DNA of 64,000 bases, from positions 4,154,001 through 4,218,000 of the forward strand of contig OY756139.1 of the NCBI GenBank assembly GCA_963576785.1. The letters are read 5' to 3'. Every line of letters begins with the position of its first letter. Positions within the stretch are counted from its first letter, which is position 1. Shown piece by piece: positions 35,377-47,177 of this stretch. This DNA comes from Chlorophyllum brunneum. Lineage: Eukaryota > Basidiomycota > Agaricomycetes > Agaricales > Agaricaceae. The notes below the pieces were generated by a model, which was given only the letters and a program-made list of their open reading frames with translations, ran no database searches and was not told the DNA's origin. A program made the position numbers and the translations under genes.

Positions 35377-38300
35377 GCGCAAACCCGCGAGCCAATAAAA
35401 CTAGAGTTTCTGTTTTATCACACAATAGACGATACGTGATTCCCCAAAAACGAAACTCTACGCGCGAACTTCTCCTCGACTCAACAATCCAGACAAGAAA
35501 AGGACGCAAACCAATTACAACTCTGGTAGACTCCGGATGCACCCACACGTGCATAGCACAATGAACAGTAGAAGAAGAACAGATCCCGACTAAAACCCTG
35601 GAAACCCCGGTCAAAGTAATCAACGCCGATGGAACGGAAAATAGGAAGGGAGAAATAACAGACAAAGCACAACTGGTACTAAACAATGGCAACCACACGG
35701 AACAAATCGACACTCTAGTAACACAATTGGAGAGCGTAGACTTATACCTGGGACATGATTGGCTGGTTAAACATAACCCAGAAATCGATTGGAACAATCA
35801 TGTCATACAATTCACGAGATGTCCAGAAGATTGCAAAATCTCACATAGTGACATACGGTTCAACGAGAAAATACGGATAGTCAAGGAACACATTGAAGAA
35901 AAAAAGGCGGACCGGATGGACGATGAAGATCTACCACCATACCTCCGACAGTACACCCATCTATTCAACAAGAAGAACTTTGATAATTTACCCGCACACA
36001 TGGCATGGGACCACGAGATAAATCTGTCGGAGGATGCACCCCCGGTACTGCAATCCAAAGTTTACCTGATGACAATAACGGAAAAACAGGAACTACAAAA
36101 GTTCCTCGACGAAAATCTCGCCTCAGGACGAATCAGACCATCACAATCCCCCTACGCCACCCCATGCTTCTTTATACCAAAAAAGGATGGAACAAAATGC
36201 CTGGTACAAGACTACAAAAAACTGAATGAACACACCATCAAAGATAAAACGCCACTACCACTCATAGGTGAAGTTCTAGATCGATTAAAGGACGCAAAAG
36301 TGTTTAACAAGCTCGATATCATTTGGGGATACAACAATGTCAGAATCAGGAAAGGAGACGAATGGAAGGCAGCGTTCGTAACAAACAACGGATTATTTGA
36401 ACCTACGGTCATGTTCTTCGGAATGAGCAATTCACCTGCGACCTTCCAGAGAATGATGAACATGATATTTCAGGAACTATTACATGAAGGAGCACTCGTC
36501 AACTACATGGACGATTTTGTCATTCCAGGAACCACACAGGAAGAACTCGAGAACAGAACGATGCAGTTCTTAGACATTGCAGCCAAACACCAGCTCTACT
36601 TCAAGCGATCAAAATGTATGTTCGACGCGAAGGAAATACCCATACTGGGCTTTGTAGTAGGACAGGGCAGCGTTAAAATGGAGGAAGAGAAGGTGAAAGC
36701 AGTAAGGGAATGGCCAACACCCAAATCCGTGAAAGATGTCGAAAAATTCCTCGGCTTTGCAAATTTCTACCGACGATTCATACAAGACTTCAGTAACATA
36801 GCAACACCACTACATGAACTCAAGAAGAAAGACGCACAATGGTCATGGTCAGAACGACAACAGCAAGCGTTTGAAAAAATCAAGAAGAAAATCACGAGCG
36901 AACCAGTACTAGCAATGCCTCGAGATAAAGGACAATATAGAGTGGAAGTGGACGCATCAGGATACGGAGTAGGAGTGGTACTATCACAAGACCAGGATAA
37001 CCAGTGGCACCCAATCGCCTTCCACTCGAGAACAATGACACCGGCAGAACGAAATTACCAAATCTACGACAAAGAACTATTGGCAATCCGAGAAGCGATC
37101 AAAACTTGGAGACAATATCTACTCGATGCCGACAAACCATTCGAGATATGGACAGACCACAAGAACTTGGAATACTTTAGGAAACCGCAACAACTCACAG
37201 GACAACAGGCGAGATGGCAACTGGAACTACAGGAATATCACTACATGTTAAAACACATACCCGGAAAAACAAACACAAAAGCAGATGTGTTATCAAGATT
37301 AGCAAAAACAGATACAACCAGAGACAACACAAATATCACGCTGTTACTATTCGATAACACTACCACCGAGATCAGACAAATTTGGGATATATCGGGAGAA
37401 GAAGACCTGAAACACCGATTACGAAAGGAGCAGAGGAGAGAAACACAATGGTTAAGAGAAAAAGAGAAACGACCAGAAGAGATATGGGAAACTGATGGAT
37501 TACCCATCTTCGAAGGAAGAATATACGTACCACCAAACACCGAGTTACGCCAAGAAATACTCCAACAACACCACGACAGAACGGACGTAGGACACCCGGG
37601 ACAACACAGAATGATCGAACTCCTCAAAAGGACATATTGGTGGCCACAAATGCGCAATGATGTTAAACGATACATCAAGGGATGCGACACATGTCAACGA
37701 AACAAAATACTCCAAACACGACCTACCACACACCTCCATCCGCTACCAATACCCACCGGACCATGGGAAGAGATATCAATCGACATGATAGGACCACTGC
37801 CAGAATCAGAGGGATACGATGCGATACTTGTCATCGTTGATTGTTTCAGCAAAATGATCAGACTACGTGCAGTTAACACCACCCTATCATCCGAGGAGCT
37901 AGGAGATATATATCGGGACGACATATGGAGACAACATGGGATACCACGCAGGATCATCAGTGACAGAGGTCCACAATTCGCATCAAAATTCATGGCGGAA
38001 CTTTGCAGAGCAACCGGCACCCAACGTAACCTATCCACGGCATACCATCCACAAACAGACGGTCAAACGGAGCGCATCAACCAAGAGGTCGAGGCCTACC
38101 TCAGAAATGTAATCAATCATGCACAGAACAACTGGAAGAAATGGCTCAGCACCGCAGAATTCCAGTATAACGATAAAACACATAGTGCCACAGGACATTC
38201 ACCATTCCAGATAGTATACGGATGACACCCATGGAAAGGAGACATCACAAATGAGATCAAGGCTCCAGCAATCACGGAAAGAATACAGCAACTACAGGAC

Positions 38301-38849
38301 ATATGCTAAGAGACGATCAAGATGCTCCAACAAAACCAGGTACAGATGGAGAAGCGGAACAGCACAAAGCCAGAACACAAGTACCGAGCAGGAGACCAAA
38401 TTTGGCTGGAGGCAGACAATATTAGGACAACAAGACCAACGAAGAAACTAGATCACAAGAGATACGGACCGTTCCGAGTAAAAGAAAAAATAGGAGAAAC
38501 AAGCTACCACCTGGAGCTACCTGAAACATGGGCGATACACGACGTATTCAACAGCAGACTACTTTCCCCCTATCATAACCCCGAGTATGACAGCCAGCGC
38601 ACTCCGCCACCACCGATCCCCGAGATAGTTAATGATGAGGAACACTACGAAGTAGACGAAGTCCGAGGACACCGCACAAAAGGGAAACGAAAACAGTACC
38701 TAGTACACTGGAAAGGATATACGTCCGAAGAAAATACATGGGAAGACGAGACAAATTTAGATAATGCCAAGGAAGCGGTACAAGAATTTATGAGCAAGAT
38801 TTCGAGGACGAAACCTATAAAAAGGGGAGGTAAAAAGCAGCAATTATGA
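35373..38849 (+). pseudogene. pol: G3 pol: protease, RT, RNase H, integrase, chromodomain
   Basis: One frame from the gag overlap to TGA 38847-38849. The protease motif TLVDSGCTHTCIA is at about 35517 with a TGA at 35562. The RT has VNYMDDFVIP near 36505 and FFGMSNSPATF. RNase H has EVDASGYGVG near 36945. The integrase has an HHCC zinc region (GCDTCQRNK), the catalytic set SIDMIG, ISDRGPQF and QTDGQTERINQ (all three acidic residues present), the GPF/Y-type module and a chromodomain (HYEVDEVRGH, QYLVHWKGYTSEENTW near 38645-38750). TGA at 38223 (Arg in G2 is Gln/His context) and TAA at 38307 are the other lesions. The last codons KQQL-stop overlap the next ATG as ATGA. Confidence 0.92.
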
Positions 38850-39783
38850 ACAACAAACCTCGCATTCCAAGCAACCACTACACTCAATGCATCACTCGTG
38901 GTATCCAGTTCACACTTGACTTCGCCAATTATCTTTACAACACACCATGCCCGCCGAATGCCAACTTACCCCATACCCCTACCTCAAAGAATTCGAAGAA
39001 CTCGTCCCAGAAAGGACCAGCCATGAAGAACTCGTAGAAGGAGAAACCCTAGTTGACACCATAATACTATTGGGCGCAGCAGTGAAAGCAACCCAAGAAG
39101 GCGCCTCGAAAATTATGGACACATTATCCGAAGCCACTCCGAGACTCAATCAGTTCATCATCGATGAAGGAAGGAGAGACCAACTAGAGAGGCACTTGTA
39201 CGAAATTAACGACGACTTGCAACTCCTCGTTATATCCAACATATGAGCTTGGATGCACAGTATCCTCGTAGCCCTAGCCGAGCGACTCAATACGTACGAG
39301 TCAAGAAGCACAGACAACCTCTCCCACCACATCGTTAATCGACTACTTGTTAGTAACGACCCGTTCCCCATCCAACATCACATCTGCCACACATGCGAAC
39401 AAAAGACTCAAGGAAGAACCGCCGCTGATCAGTTACTCCACCCCGACATCGAAGAAGAAGTCGCTCATCTCCAGACCATACTTACCACGGTAGTACCCCC
39501 CATCACACCCATGATCTTCCACCCACCGACAGGATATAACACGTTGAAATCAGGAGGTGAAAAGGACAACGACTACTGGAAGGACATCGTGCATAAACTG
39601 CTAAGCAATCACACCAACGACAACACCACGTATAACAACCACACCCACTTCCTGTTCAAAGAAGGACCGCCACACGCACCCCTCTGGATTGGCTTACGAC
39701 GTGTTGACAAAGCACCTCTCATCGGAGGAAACAAGAAGGACTTGGCCAGAGCTCTGGGAGCGGCCATACCCATGAACAAGTAA
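38846..39783 (+). CDS. G3 post-pol ORF3 (unknown function)
   Basis: ATG 38846 overlaps the pol stop (ATGA) and opens a 63-codon leader ORF (MNNKPRIPSNHYT...TLDFANYLYNTPC). A second ATG at 38947, in the -1 frame and inside the leader, opens the main ORF (MPAECQLTPYPYLKEFEEL) to TAA at 39781-39783. Its only stop is TGA 39244, which probably replaces an Arg. Features are long amphipathic helices (ATQEGASKIMDTLSEATPRL), a CHTC pair, and a conserved C-terminal block (YWKDIVHKLL, HAPLWIGLRRVDKAPLIGG). Both leader and main frames are conserved in the older G2. No transmembrane segment or signal peptide is evident, so an envelope role is not supported. Whether leader and main ORF are fused by frameshift or separate is open. 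Confidence 0.7.
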
Positions 39784-39878
39784 ATACTCGTCACGCTTTC
39801 TTATCTTCACCAAATTCCGTATGCTTTATTTTACAAAGGACCTTTACAGTAATACGCATCATGAGGACATGAAGCTTG

Positions 39879-39890
39879 AAAGGGAGGTAT
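39879..39890 (+). promoter_or_regulatory. G3 polypurine tract
   Basis: AAAGGGAGGTAT ends exactly at the 3' LTR start. G2 has AAAAAGGGAGGTAT and G1 AAAGGGAATAA in the same place, as expected of plus-strand DNA primers. Confidence 0.8.
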
Positions 39891-40191
39891 TGTTACGAAT
39901 TGTAGGGCATTCATTTCTATCATGCGCCCATTACCTCATGTACCCTCATACTCGTTTCACCTCCTGTATCACCCCTAGAGGCTATGCCTCTTACCTGACT
40001 CCTTCTACTCGTCTCCTATGACTCCGTTACTCGACTCCCTTATTATTAGCCCTTACCACTAGTATATAAAGTGTAGTAATACTTGATGTATTCCTTACAC
40101 TTTACCAATCGTATCATCCCTTCTTCCTTTCTCTACTTCCTTCCCTTTATCCAAAGGCTTGCAACCTGAGTCAGAGACTAAGGTCGTAACA
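39891..40191 (+). repeat. 3' LTR of G3
   Basis: 301 bp, two differences from the 5' LTR, followed by the GGAGC duplication. Confidence 0.97.
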
Positions 40192-40196
40192 GGAGC
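40192..40196. repeat. Target-site duplication of Gypsy G3, right
   Basis: GGAGC, same as 33840-33844. Confidence 0.93.
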
Positions 40197-41690
40197 TACC
40201 ACTGTATTTCTTGAACCTGAACATTGCCTGCCATGTGTGGATGGCACGTTTGGCAGACTTCTTGCATAGGTAGGCGATTGAGTTGGGTACTCGGTGATTT
40301 CTACCCCGGTTGGGCCAGACAACTGTCTGAATCCAGTCATGCATGACTTTTTGTATTCCGTACTTATACTTTGACGGAGTGTGATAAAACGAGAGGCAAT
40401 GTTGGTCAGACTTGTTGAACCAAGTCAAGAGCGCCTTTGAGGTGAGAATGGACTGCTGCTGACAGGAGTGCAGTGAACAGTCAAGCAGGAGCCGAGAGGC
40501 TGCGAGGGAGTCGGTGAACATGTGGATGTGTTCAACCTGGTCGTAGTCATCAGTGGCAAAGTACTTTGGTGATTCCTAGGTAATGTGCAACTAGTTCAGT
40601 GTCAGTCAACGTTGTTCCTCCGAGCCTCTTCATGATAGAGCTCCCTCCATCTAGATGTCGAAGAGTGGCTACTGCTGTGAACTGGCTAGCAAGTGGGTTG
40701 GGGTTGGGGTGCACCGATCCATCTGTGCCAATGATGATGGACTTGGGGTCCATCATCGCATTTGTCGTTACATTATCCCAAAGTGTTTTCGAGAGGTGAG
40801 GGTCATCCCGGTTGAATCCTATAAAAGATACATTAGTAGAAAAGTGGTCAAGTAACCTACGTCCTGGCCAGAGAGTTTTAGAAACAGAATTAAATAATTC
40901 TACATAACAAGTCTCGGGGGTGGGTTGTGAAACATCCATCACAGCTCCAAGCATCTTCTTCTTCTGAATCTCCGTGAAATTCTTGATGTGAAGTCGATAG
41001 GGGGAAGAATGATATTCTTTTGTCAATCTTGCCAGTGCATGTTCATTGTCAAATGTATGAAGCCTTGACATTTGTCATTCGGCCAACTTTCGAAGATGTA
41101 ATTTGATGGGCATGAGCCCCACAAGGGATTCAATGCCGCCAGTGGGAGATGTATGGAAGGCCCCAGTGATCCAGAGGGCCACTCGTCATTGCATTTTATT
41201 GAGGATTTCGCAAGTCCCTTTAGTTCATGACTTGTTGTGAAACCATAATTGATATCCATATGTCGCCACTGGTATGACACACAAACAGTATAGTAGTCTT
41301 TTGTTGCTAGGGGACAGACCATGTATGGAGTTTCCTAGTATTTTCATTGCCTTGATCAAAGATATTGCCTTGGCAGAGTAATGGCAGATGTGTTCCTTGA
41401 AGGTTAATGTTCTGTTGAAGTAAAAACCAAGATACCACCAATGGGTTTTTGGCTTGAGGGGGGTATGATTGGTGAATGGGGGGGATCCCAAATCAATGGA
41501 AGGATTGGAGTCCTGTCTCACATGTGTAAAGTGGAAGATTTCGGACTTACTATGTTCAATCACCAAGCCAAATTCATTCATGAGCCACTCCATTTTGTGG
41601 TACATGTGTTGGAGAATTTTGATGTTCCTTTCAAGGGATGGGGATTGAGCGACAAGGGTGCCATTGTCTACAAATGATAAGATGTCGAAG

Positions 41691-43263
41691 TCTCTTTTTT
41701 TTTTTTTTTTTTTTAATCAACAATTTATATAGCGGTGCTCATACACAGTCCGCATATACATACATACAAAGGTAGAATGTACAGAATGTTCAGAGCAAGG
41801 AAAGTAGACTAAACATACACTAACCCCATGAGACTCGATGCCATCTAGTGCATATACTAGAGAGATGTTTGGTACCTAAGTTAATCAGCAGTAAAAGGAA
41901 AAGAAGGAATTCGGAGAAAGAGAGAGTGAGAGAGAGAAATTGATTGAAAGAAACTATCGACTCGCAAACACAAGGGAGAACAACAAATGGTACTAGCATG
42001 TGGGAGGGCTTTTAGCCCAGACACCACGGGAATGATGGACTTTGAATGAAGACTATATAAAATAGTAGACGAGCAAGGAAAGAAGAGATAGAGAAATGGG
42101 AATGAAATCCATAACCAGGAGAGCATAAGAAAAAGGGAAAAGAAACTCGACTAAGGGGCCCCTTGCAGACTAATGCCCTTACCCCCTGAAGGCGGTGTCG
42201 TGGTATCAACTTAAGCAGGTACACTCGGCTTCTCTCTGAGACCCACTGACAGAGGATTTAGACCTCTCTGGCTGGGCTGCACATTCTCTGCATAGTCTGC
42301 CATGGCCTACTAGTGGTTCTGGGGTCCTATCCCTGGCTGGCTTCCCATACCCCAGCACCCGCTTTGCTATGCCCATAGGGTGCGGATCCGCGTGTTAATG
42401 GTGTCTGGGGTCTCTGTCTTGCAGGGGCTGCTACCAGGGAGGTGATTGCGCCTTGCTTACAAAGCAAATCCACAGAATGCCTTGTGGCACCCACATGGAA
42501 TAGCACCCTGGAGTTTGAGTGATCCCTACTAATGTCCAGCATGGCCAGGGGGGGTTGTCTATGGATCCACACCCTTGCAATGCAACTGGAGGGGGGTAGC
42601 CTGTCCTTGCGGTCAGCTTGTTTTTTCCCCAAACCCCCTCTTATCGACTCCTATCCTTTTGGACCCTCTCAGGCTCAGCTGAGTTACCCCAGCTAGGGAA
42701 CGGGGTGGAATGAAGCCTCTCCCGTAGTTCCTATGTTATAGTAGAGGCCTAGTTAGACTAGACTTGTGCTGTAGCTCAGTCAAATAGACCGACGCTAGTC
42801 CGCCATTGGGGAACTACAACACCATTTGGGAGCGAGCTGGGCCCCTCCACCGCTAGAGGAGCCCTCAAGGTAAATGGGCAGAAGGTGACCAGCATGCCCA
42901 GTCTTTGAGCTCCTTTGCCAAGGGAGCACCCCCTGCCATTCTGTACAACCCGGTATCAACTCTCGTCTAGAGAAAGCAACAGGCATACCCCGTCATTAAG
43001 GGCCTTTGCCAAGGGGCCACTCCCCCTGCTCGAACTAATTCTCATTCACCATATGATGGATCCCAACCTCTGTTCGCGCGTCCAAGAACAAGTGAGTATG
43101 CAGTGGCCAGCATACCCAGCCTTTAACCTCCTTTGCCATGGGAGTACTATGCATCACCCTGTGTATAAGACAGTGCCAGGACCTAATGTCCAGCAAGAAC
43201 AGGCCAGGAGCCCCCTACCAGAGAACCATCCCAATTAGGAAGGTAGTGGTAAGAGGTCAAGAA
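41691..43263 (-). mobile_element. Composite non-autonomous element: 1.1-kb unknown body fused to LINE 3' UTR
   Basis: On the minus strand about 1.12 kb of sequence unrelated to any LINE (43263-42146) runs straight into a complete LINE 3' UTR (about 42145-41711) and poly-A. The switch falls at about the position of the ORF2 stop codon. The whole unit interrupts LINE A ORF2, and the target appears duplicated with drift (GATGTCGAAGTCTC left, GATGTGTCAAAGTCCC right), so it moved as one piece. There is no convincing ORF in the body. A comparable arrangement is known from Magnaporthe (the MINE composite: a WEIRD segment joined to MGL LINE sequence). Trans-mobilisation by the LINE machinery is inferred. 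Confidence 0.75.
42885..43160 (-). repeat. Three degenerate repeats inside the composite element body
   Basis: Units near 42891-42940, 42970-43030 and 43107-43150 share, on the plus strand, an order of CAGCATRCCCAG, a CTTTRA block, CCTTTGCCAWGG and a following AC-rich stretch. Two further shared motifs (CTAATGTCCAGCA near 42528 and 43182; GGTATCAACT near 42953 and 42203) suggest an RNA built from repeated stem-like modules. Confidence 0.5.
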
Positions 43264-46200
43264 GGGATGTGTCAAAGTCCCATTCGTCACGGAGTTCCTC
43301 CATATGGATGTCAAAGATTCGAAGAAGGGGGGCAATATAAAGGGCCAATAGGATAGGGCTGAGGGCTGAGCCTTGACCTACTCCAACTGCCATGTCGAAT
43401 TCTGGGGAACTTTCATTGTTCCACAAATAGGTAGTGTGGTGTTCTTTGAGATAGTTGTTGAAGAACCCTGCAATTTGAGGAGGGAACCCTTGTCGCATGA
43501 GGATGTTGGTAAGGAGGATGTGATTAAGGGAGGGGAAGAATTGGGCCACATCAAATGCAAGCACTGATGTTTTCTCTTTTTTTCGTCCATGCTCCCTGGA
43601 TGATGTGAGTAAGGAATAGGCCAGCATCCTCGGTGGACTGTTGACGGATAGCTCCCAGTTGGTGAGGGTGGAGAACTTTAAACTTCACCACCTCGAATTG
43701 GAGTCATTTGGCTAACATTTTCTCTATTAATTTGCCAAGCATATTGAGAAGGACGATGGGTCTGAAGGCCTTCAGGGTGGAGTAGTCGGGTTCGTTGGGT
43801 TTGGGAATGATTACCAACATTGACTTTTTGAAGTGTGAGGGCCAGTGTCCAAGGGATAGGCACATGCAACTGATTCTGAGTAAAAGATCAGCACAGGTAT
43901 CAATGGCAACAATCTGTTTGAGATGGGACCAAGATATATGGTTGGGGCCAGAGGCAGACGAATTTGAGGTATCCTTGAGTGATTCTCTCATTTCTATTAA
44001 AGAGAAATCAACCCAAGTCCTATTTGCTGTACCAATTGGCAGTGGTAATTCTTCCAGAACAGCTGCGTTTACAGGTCTGTCTTGGGCTGAGTTGTAGTGT
44101 TGATCAAGGGCTGTCCATAGATTGTCCATGGTGAGACACAGTTGACTGTTGTGGCGAATGGTTTCAGAAGTTGGGAGTGCACGTCCCTTAACCCATGGCA
44201 TTAGATCCCATGGGCGTCGATTGTTGACTGAGATTTCTTGGATCTTCTTGTCAAAATAGGCTCTTTTCATTTTCCTCGTGGTTTTGTGAAAGACGTTCCA
44301 TTTGCGTTTGTTCTTATGGTCCACACGGTGGGTAGCAAGTGCCTCAGAACATTCTTTGTTCCACCAGGATTTGGACCTAGTGGAGATTTTGACCTTCTTC
44401 ACATTGTGATTCCAGGATCTGTCAATCAAAACTCCCAATTCGGCTACAGCTCTCTCCAGCTTGTCCGCATCGTTCATCAGCCAGTTTCTGTTGTTTATCC
44501 CCTCCATGATATCTGTCAGGAATTTGGTTTCCTCTTCCAATCCTTTAGAAACTGTCATTCTTTCAACGATGACATCCATTTGTGGGATAGGAACCCTGAT
44601 TAAAAGGGGGGCGTGATCTGAGTTGTATTGATCGCCTTCTTGGATAGCATGAGTGGGAATGTATGGTAACATGTCCAAAGTAAACAGCAGATCAATGACC
44701 GTGTCTGGTAGGTTGGGATCTGATGCGTAGCATGTTGGCTTGGCCTCTGATGGAGTTGACCTTACTAAATTGAGGGCTTCAGTGATCATGAGGAAATGGT
44801 CCGCACTCGCCGGATGTAGGTCCGTTGAAGGGTCCCATAACTCAGATCGTATATTGATGTCTCCACCCAATAATAGGAATGGTGGGAGATCGAAAAGGCA
44901 TTCTTTGAGGAAGTGAAGTGCTGTGTTATGACTGTCATTATACATGTTCAGCAGTAGAAGTTCTTCTCCTCCTGTGAAAAGGGAGATGCACAGGAGGTCT
45001 CGATGTTCTACGATGTCTCTTCTTATAGAGGGTCAGAGTTGTTTTAGTCTCTCATGAGCGAAGGCAAGGACTCGAGAGGTGGTACAGTGATCAACATCTA
45101 TTGTCCGTCGAGGGTAACACTGGCATCCAACTTGAAGGACTTCTTCAGTGACAATGGGGTAAGATAGAAGTGTCCAGTCTGGGTGGACCGGGCCTCCTAC
45201 GAGGGGGGATCCGTCATTAGAGACAGATGAGGGAATGTCATGGAGATATCTCCATGGGGGTTCTTGTATGAGGAGGAGGTCAATGTCACCTCTACGCATG
45301 AGGACTGTCTCTATCACTCCATACAATCTTCCAATGTTGTGAGAACAGACCTTCAATTCACTCAAAATTGAGCAAGGAGGCCTGTCTTGATTGTCGGGTG
45401 TGTTATTCATTGAGAGGGGTTAGTCTGGCTTTGACTAGCCTGGGATGATGAGGAGGTGGTTAACGGAACTCCTTTGTTTGCTCTTAGCTCGAGCGCTTTG
45501 TTTGCATGCCAGTCATGGTCAAATTGACGTTTCCAAAACTGACATTTACAGTCTATGGCAAGATGATCTTTGCTGCAGTTGGAGCACATAGCCTTATGAG
45601 GGCACAGTTCTCTGGTGGGGGTGGCCACTATGGGTGGGTTCGCTTTATCATTGCCCTTGCAGCAGTGGGCAAAGGCGCGATGATTAGCAGTGGAGTGGGG
45701 ACCTTTGCAGTGAGCACAGGTAAATAGTCTTGCACAGCATTGGATAAGAGGGTGGCCCCATCTGCAACATTTAGTGCAGAATGGAACTCCTAGGTTGGCA
45801 TTAGCTCTCCTAATGCAGAAAAGACCTCCATAGATGTTGAGGAACTTGTCCTCGATCTTCGCAATGTTGGACCCTGCCTTGGAGTCCCAGATTTCGAACC
45901 ACACTGTACAGGTGTCAGAGTGCTTGGAGTTGCATCGTACTCTTGGTTGCATTGCAAACTAGATGGCATCCAAATGAATGGAGTTTTGGATACTGGAGAC
46001 CATGTCAGCTTCAGTGAGGACCTGTCCTCGTGGTGTAATATCACTGATGTCCGTGACTTTCACAAGCAATTTAGATTTAGGTAGGGATGCTTCTCCCATA
46101 GTGATCCCTCCAAATTTACTTTTGAGCCATGTCTTGACGACGTCTAGCTCGGTAGGAGTCAATACCTCTGAGGTGTGAACCATAAGGCCCAGCTTACCCC

Positions 46201-47172
46201 GCAAGGCGGCGATGACCCTAGTCTTGGATTTCTCAGCTATAAGACAAGCGTTGAGGGAATTGATAATGGCCCTGAAATTGGTGACGTTGGGACCGGTGAG
46301 AAGGGGAATAATGACCTGCTTTTGCGAAGGACCATTCAACATGAAGCGAATTACACCCACTTTTTTAGCTGGCTTCTTGTTTGTGGGGGAGGAAGTGGAG
46401 AAAGCAGCGTCATACATCGCTACCACTTTTTCATGTGTCAACTCTGGGAATTTGCTCACAAACTCCAGGAGCTTGAGAGGATCTCGTCCAGTGGGTAAAG
46501 GGGCGGAGGGGTTGCTGCCTTTGGCCACAGCTGTTGTGTAGGAGGGTTTTGAGCCTTCCTTCAGAGGGGGAGGCAGAGAAGTCGGAGTGATGTTGGCCTT
46601 ATCAGGCATGGTTTTCTTTGTGGGAATGGCCTTTTGATCTGCAGCAGCCAGTTTCTTGGTGACAGCAGGGATGGGTTTAGAAGTGGTGTTAGTGGGCTTT
46701 TGGCCCTTGTTCTTCTTCTTGTGAGTGATGACCTTGAATTCCACCTCAGAGATAATTTGAATGTCATCATCGGAGATATCTGAATAAGTGACATCATTAC
46801 CATCAGTGATACCCAGAGTGACAATGTGTTCAATGACCTCCATGTGGACATTGTCAGGTTTACGGGAGGGGCCTTTGGAGGCTGTGCATCATAGGGAGGA
46901 AATGTCTGGCTGGGGAGTTTCCTCAGCACGGACAGTAATCTTACCAAAATTTACCCCCATCCAACTGTGGAGGTCATTTCTGTTCTCATCAACTGCAACC
47001 TTAAGCCATCCCACCTTCATCAAGGTACCTGTTAGTTCAGTAAAAGCAAGCCCAAAAGCAAGCCCCTCATCACCACTCATGTTATATGTACTGCAAGCTT
47101 TAACCCACTCGGAAATCCTCCCGACCTCTCTCACAGCATCATCATAAAACTCCTCTGGACCACCTTCATGCT

Positions 47173-47177
47173 CCGCA
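47173..47177. repeat. Target-site duplication of the Copia element, left
   Basis: CCGCA before the LTR, matched by CTGCA at 61095-61099. The single difference is a CpG to TpG change. Confidence 0.8.

Larger units (their letters stand above)
33845..40191 (+). mobile_element. Complete, recently inserted Gypsy chromovirus G3
   Basis: 6347 bp with two 301-bp LTRs that differ at only two positions (CCTCGTG/CCTCATG and AATCATA/AATCGTA, both CpG-type transitions), flanked by GGAGC. Internal order is gag, protease-RT-RNase H-integrase-chromodomain, post-pol ORF, polypurine tract. It is nearly intact, disabled by single stops in gag (35125), protease (35562), pol (38223 and 38307) and ORF3 (39244). 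TTTGGTAAAGTG directly after the 5' LTR may be the primer-binding site; the matching primer is not identified. It is inserted in LINE A. Confidence 0.97.
33420..45410 (-). pseudogene. LINE A ORF2 (interrupted): endonuclease, RT, RNase H
   Basis: Starts with ATG at 45410, overlapping the ORF1 stop as ATGA. The endonuclease reads CSHNIGRLYG, LLIQEPPW, DINIRSELWDP, TVIDLLF, SDHAPLLI (45380-44600). The RT reads FRPIVLLNML, FDVAQFFPSLN and GVGQGSALSP. The catalytic box lies at the edge of the composite insertion (FVDNG near 41665, Asp to Asn). RNase H (GTDGSV, DTELV) is at 40900-40560, and the end at 33420 follows the G3 insertion. In-frame TGAs occur at 43704-43706 and 41075-41077, both at the same sites as in LINE B. 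A frameshift lies near 43630. Confidence 0.88.

Noticed and set aside
38846..39783. G3 ORF3 as an envelope gene
   Set aside because: No signal peptide, hydrophobic membrane segment or cleavage motif is visible in either frame.
41694..42145. The LINE 3' UTR block here as a simple 5'-truncated LINE
   Set aside because: The truncated LINE reading would leave about 1.1 kb of foreign sequence between its 5' end and the duplicated target in LINE A; the duplication encloses both parts, so the composite reading fits better.
42915..43238. Plus-strand ORF of 107 codons in the composite body, and the minus ORF at 42327-42632
   Set aside because: No motif, no homolog among the other elements, and the region is dominated by degenerate repeats; probably chance.
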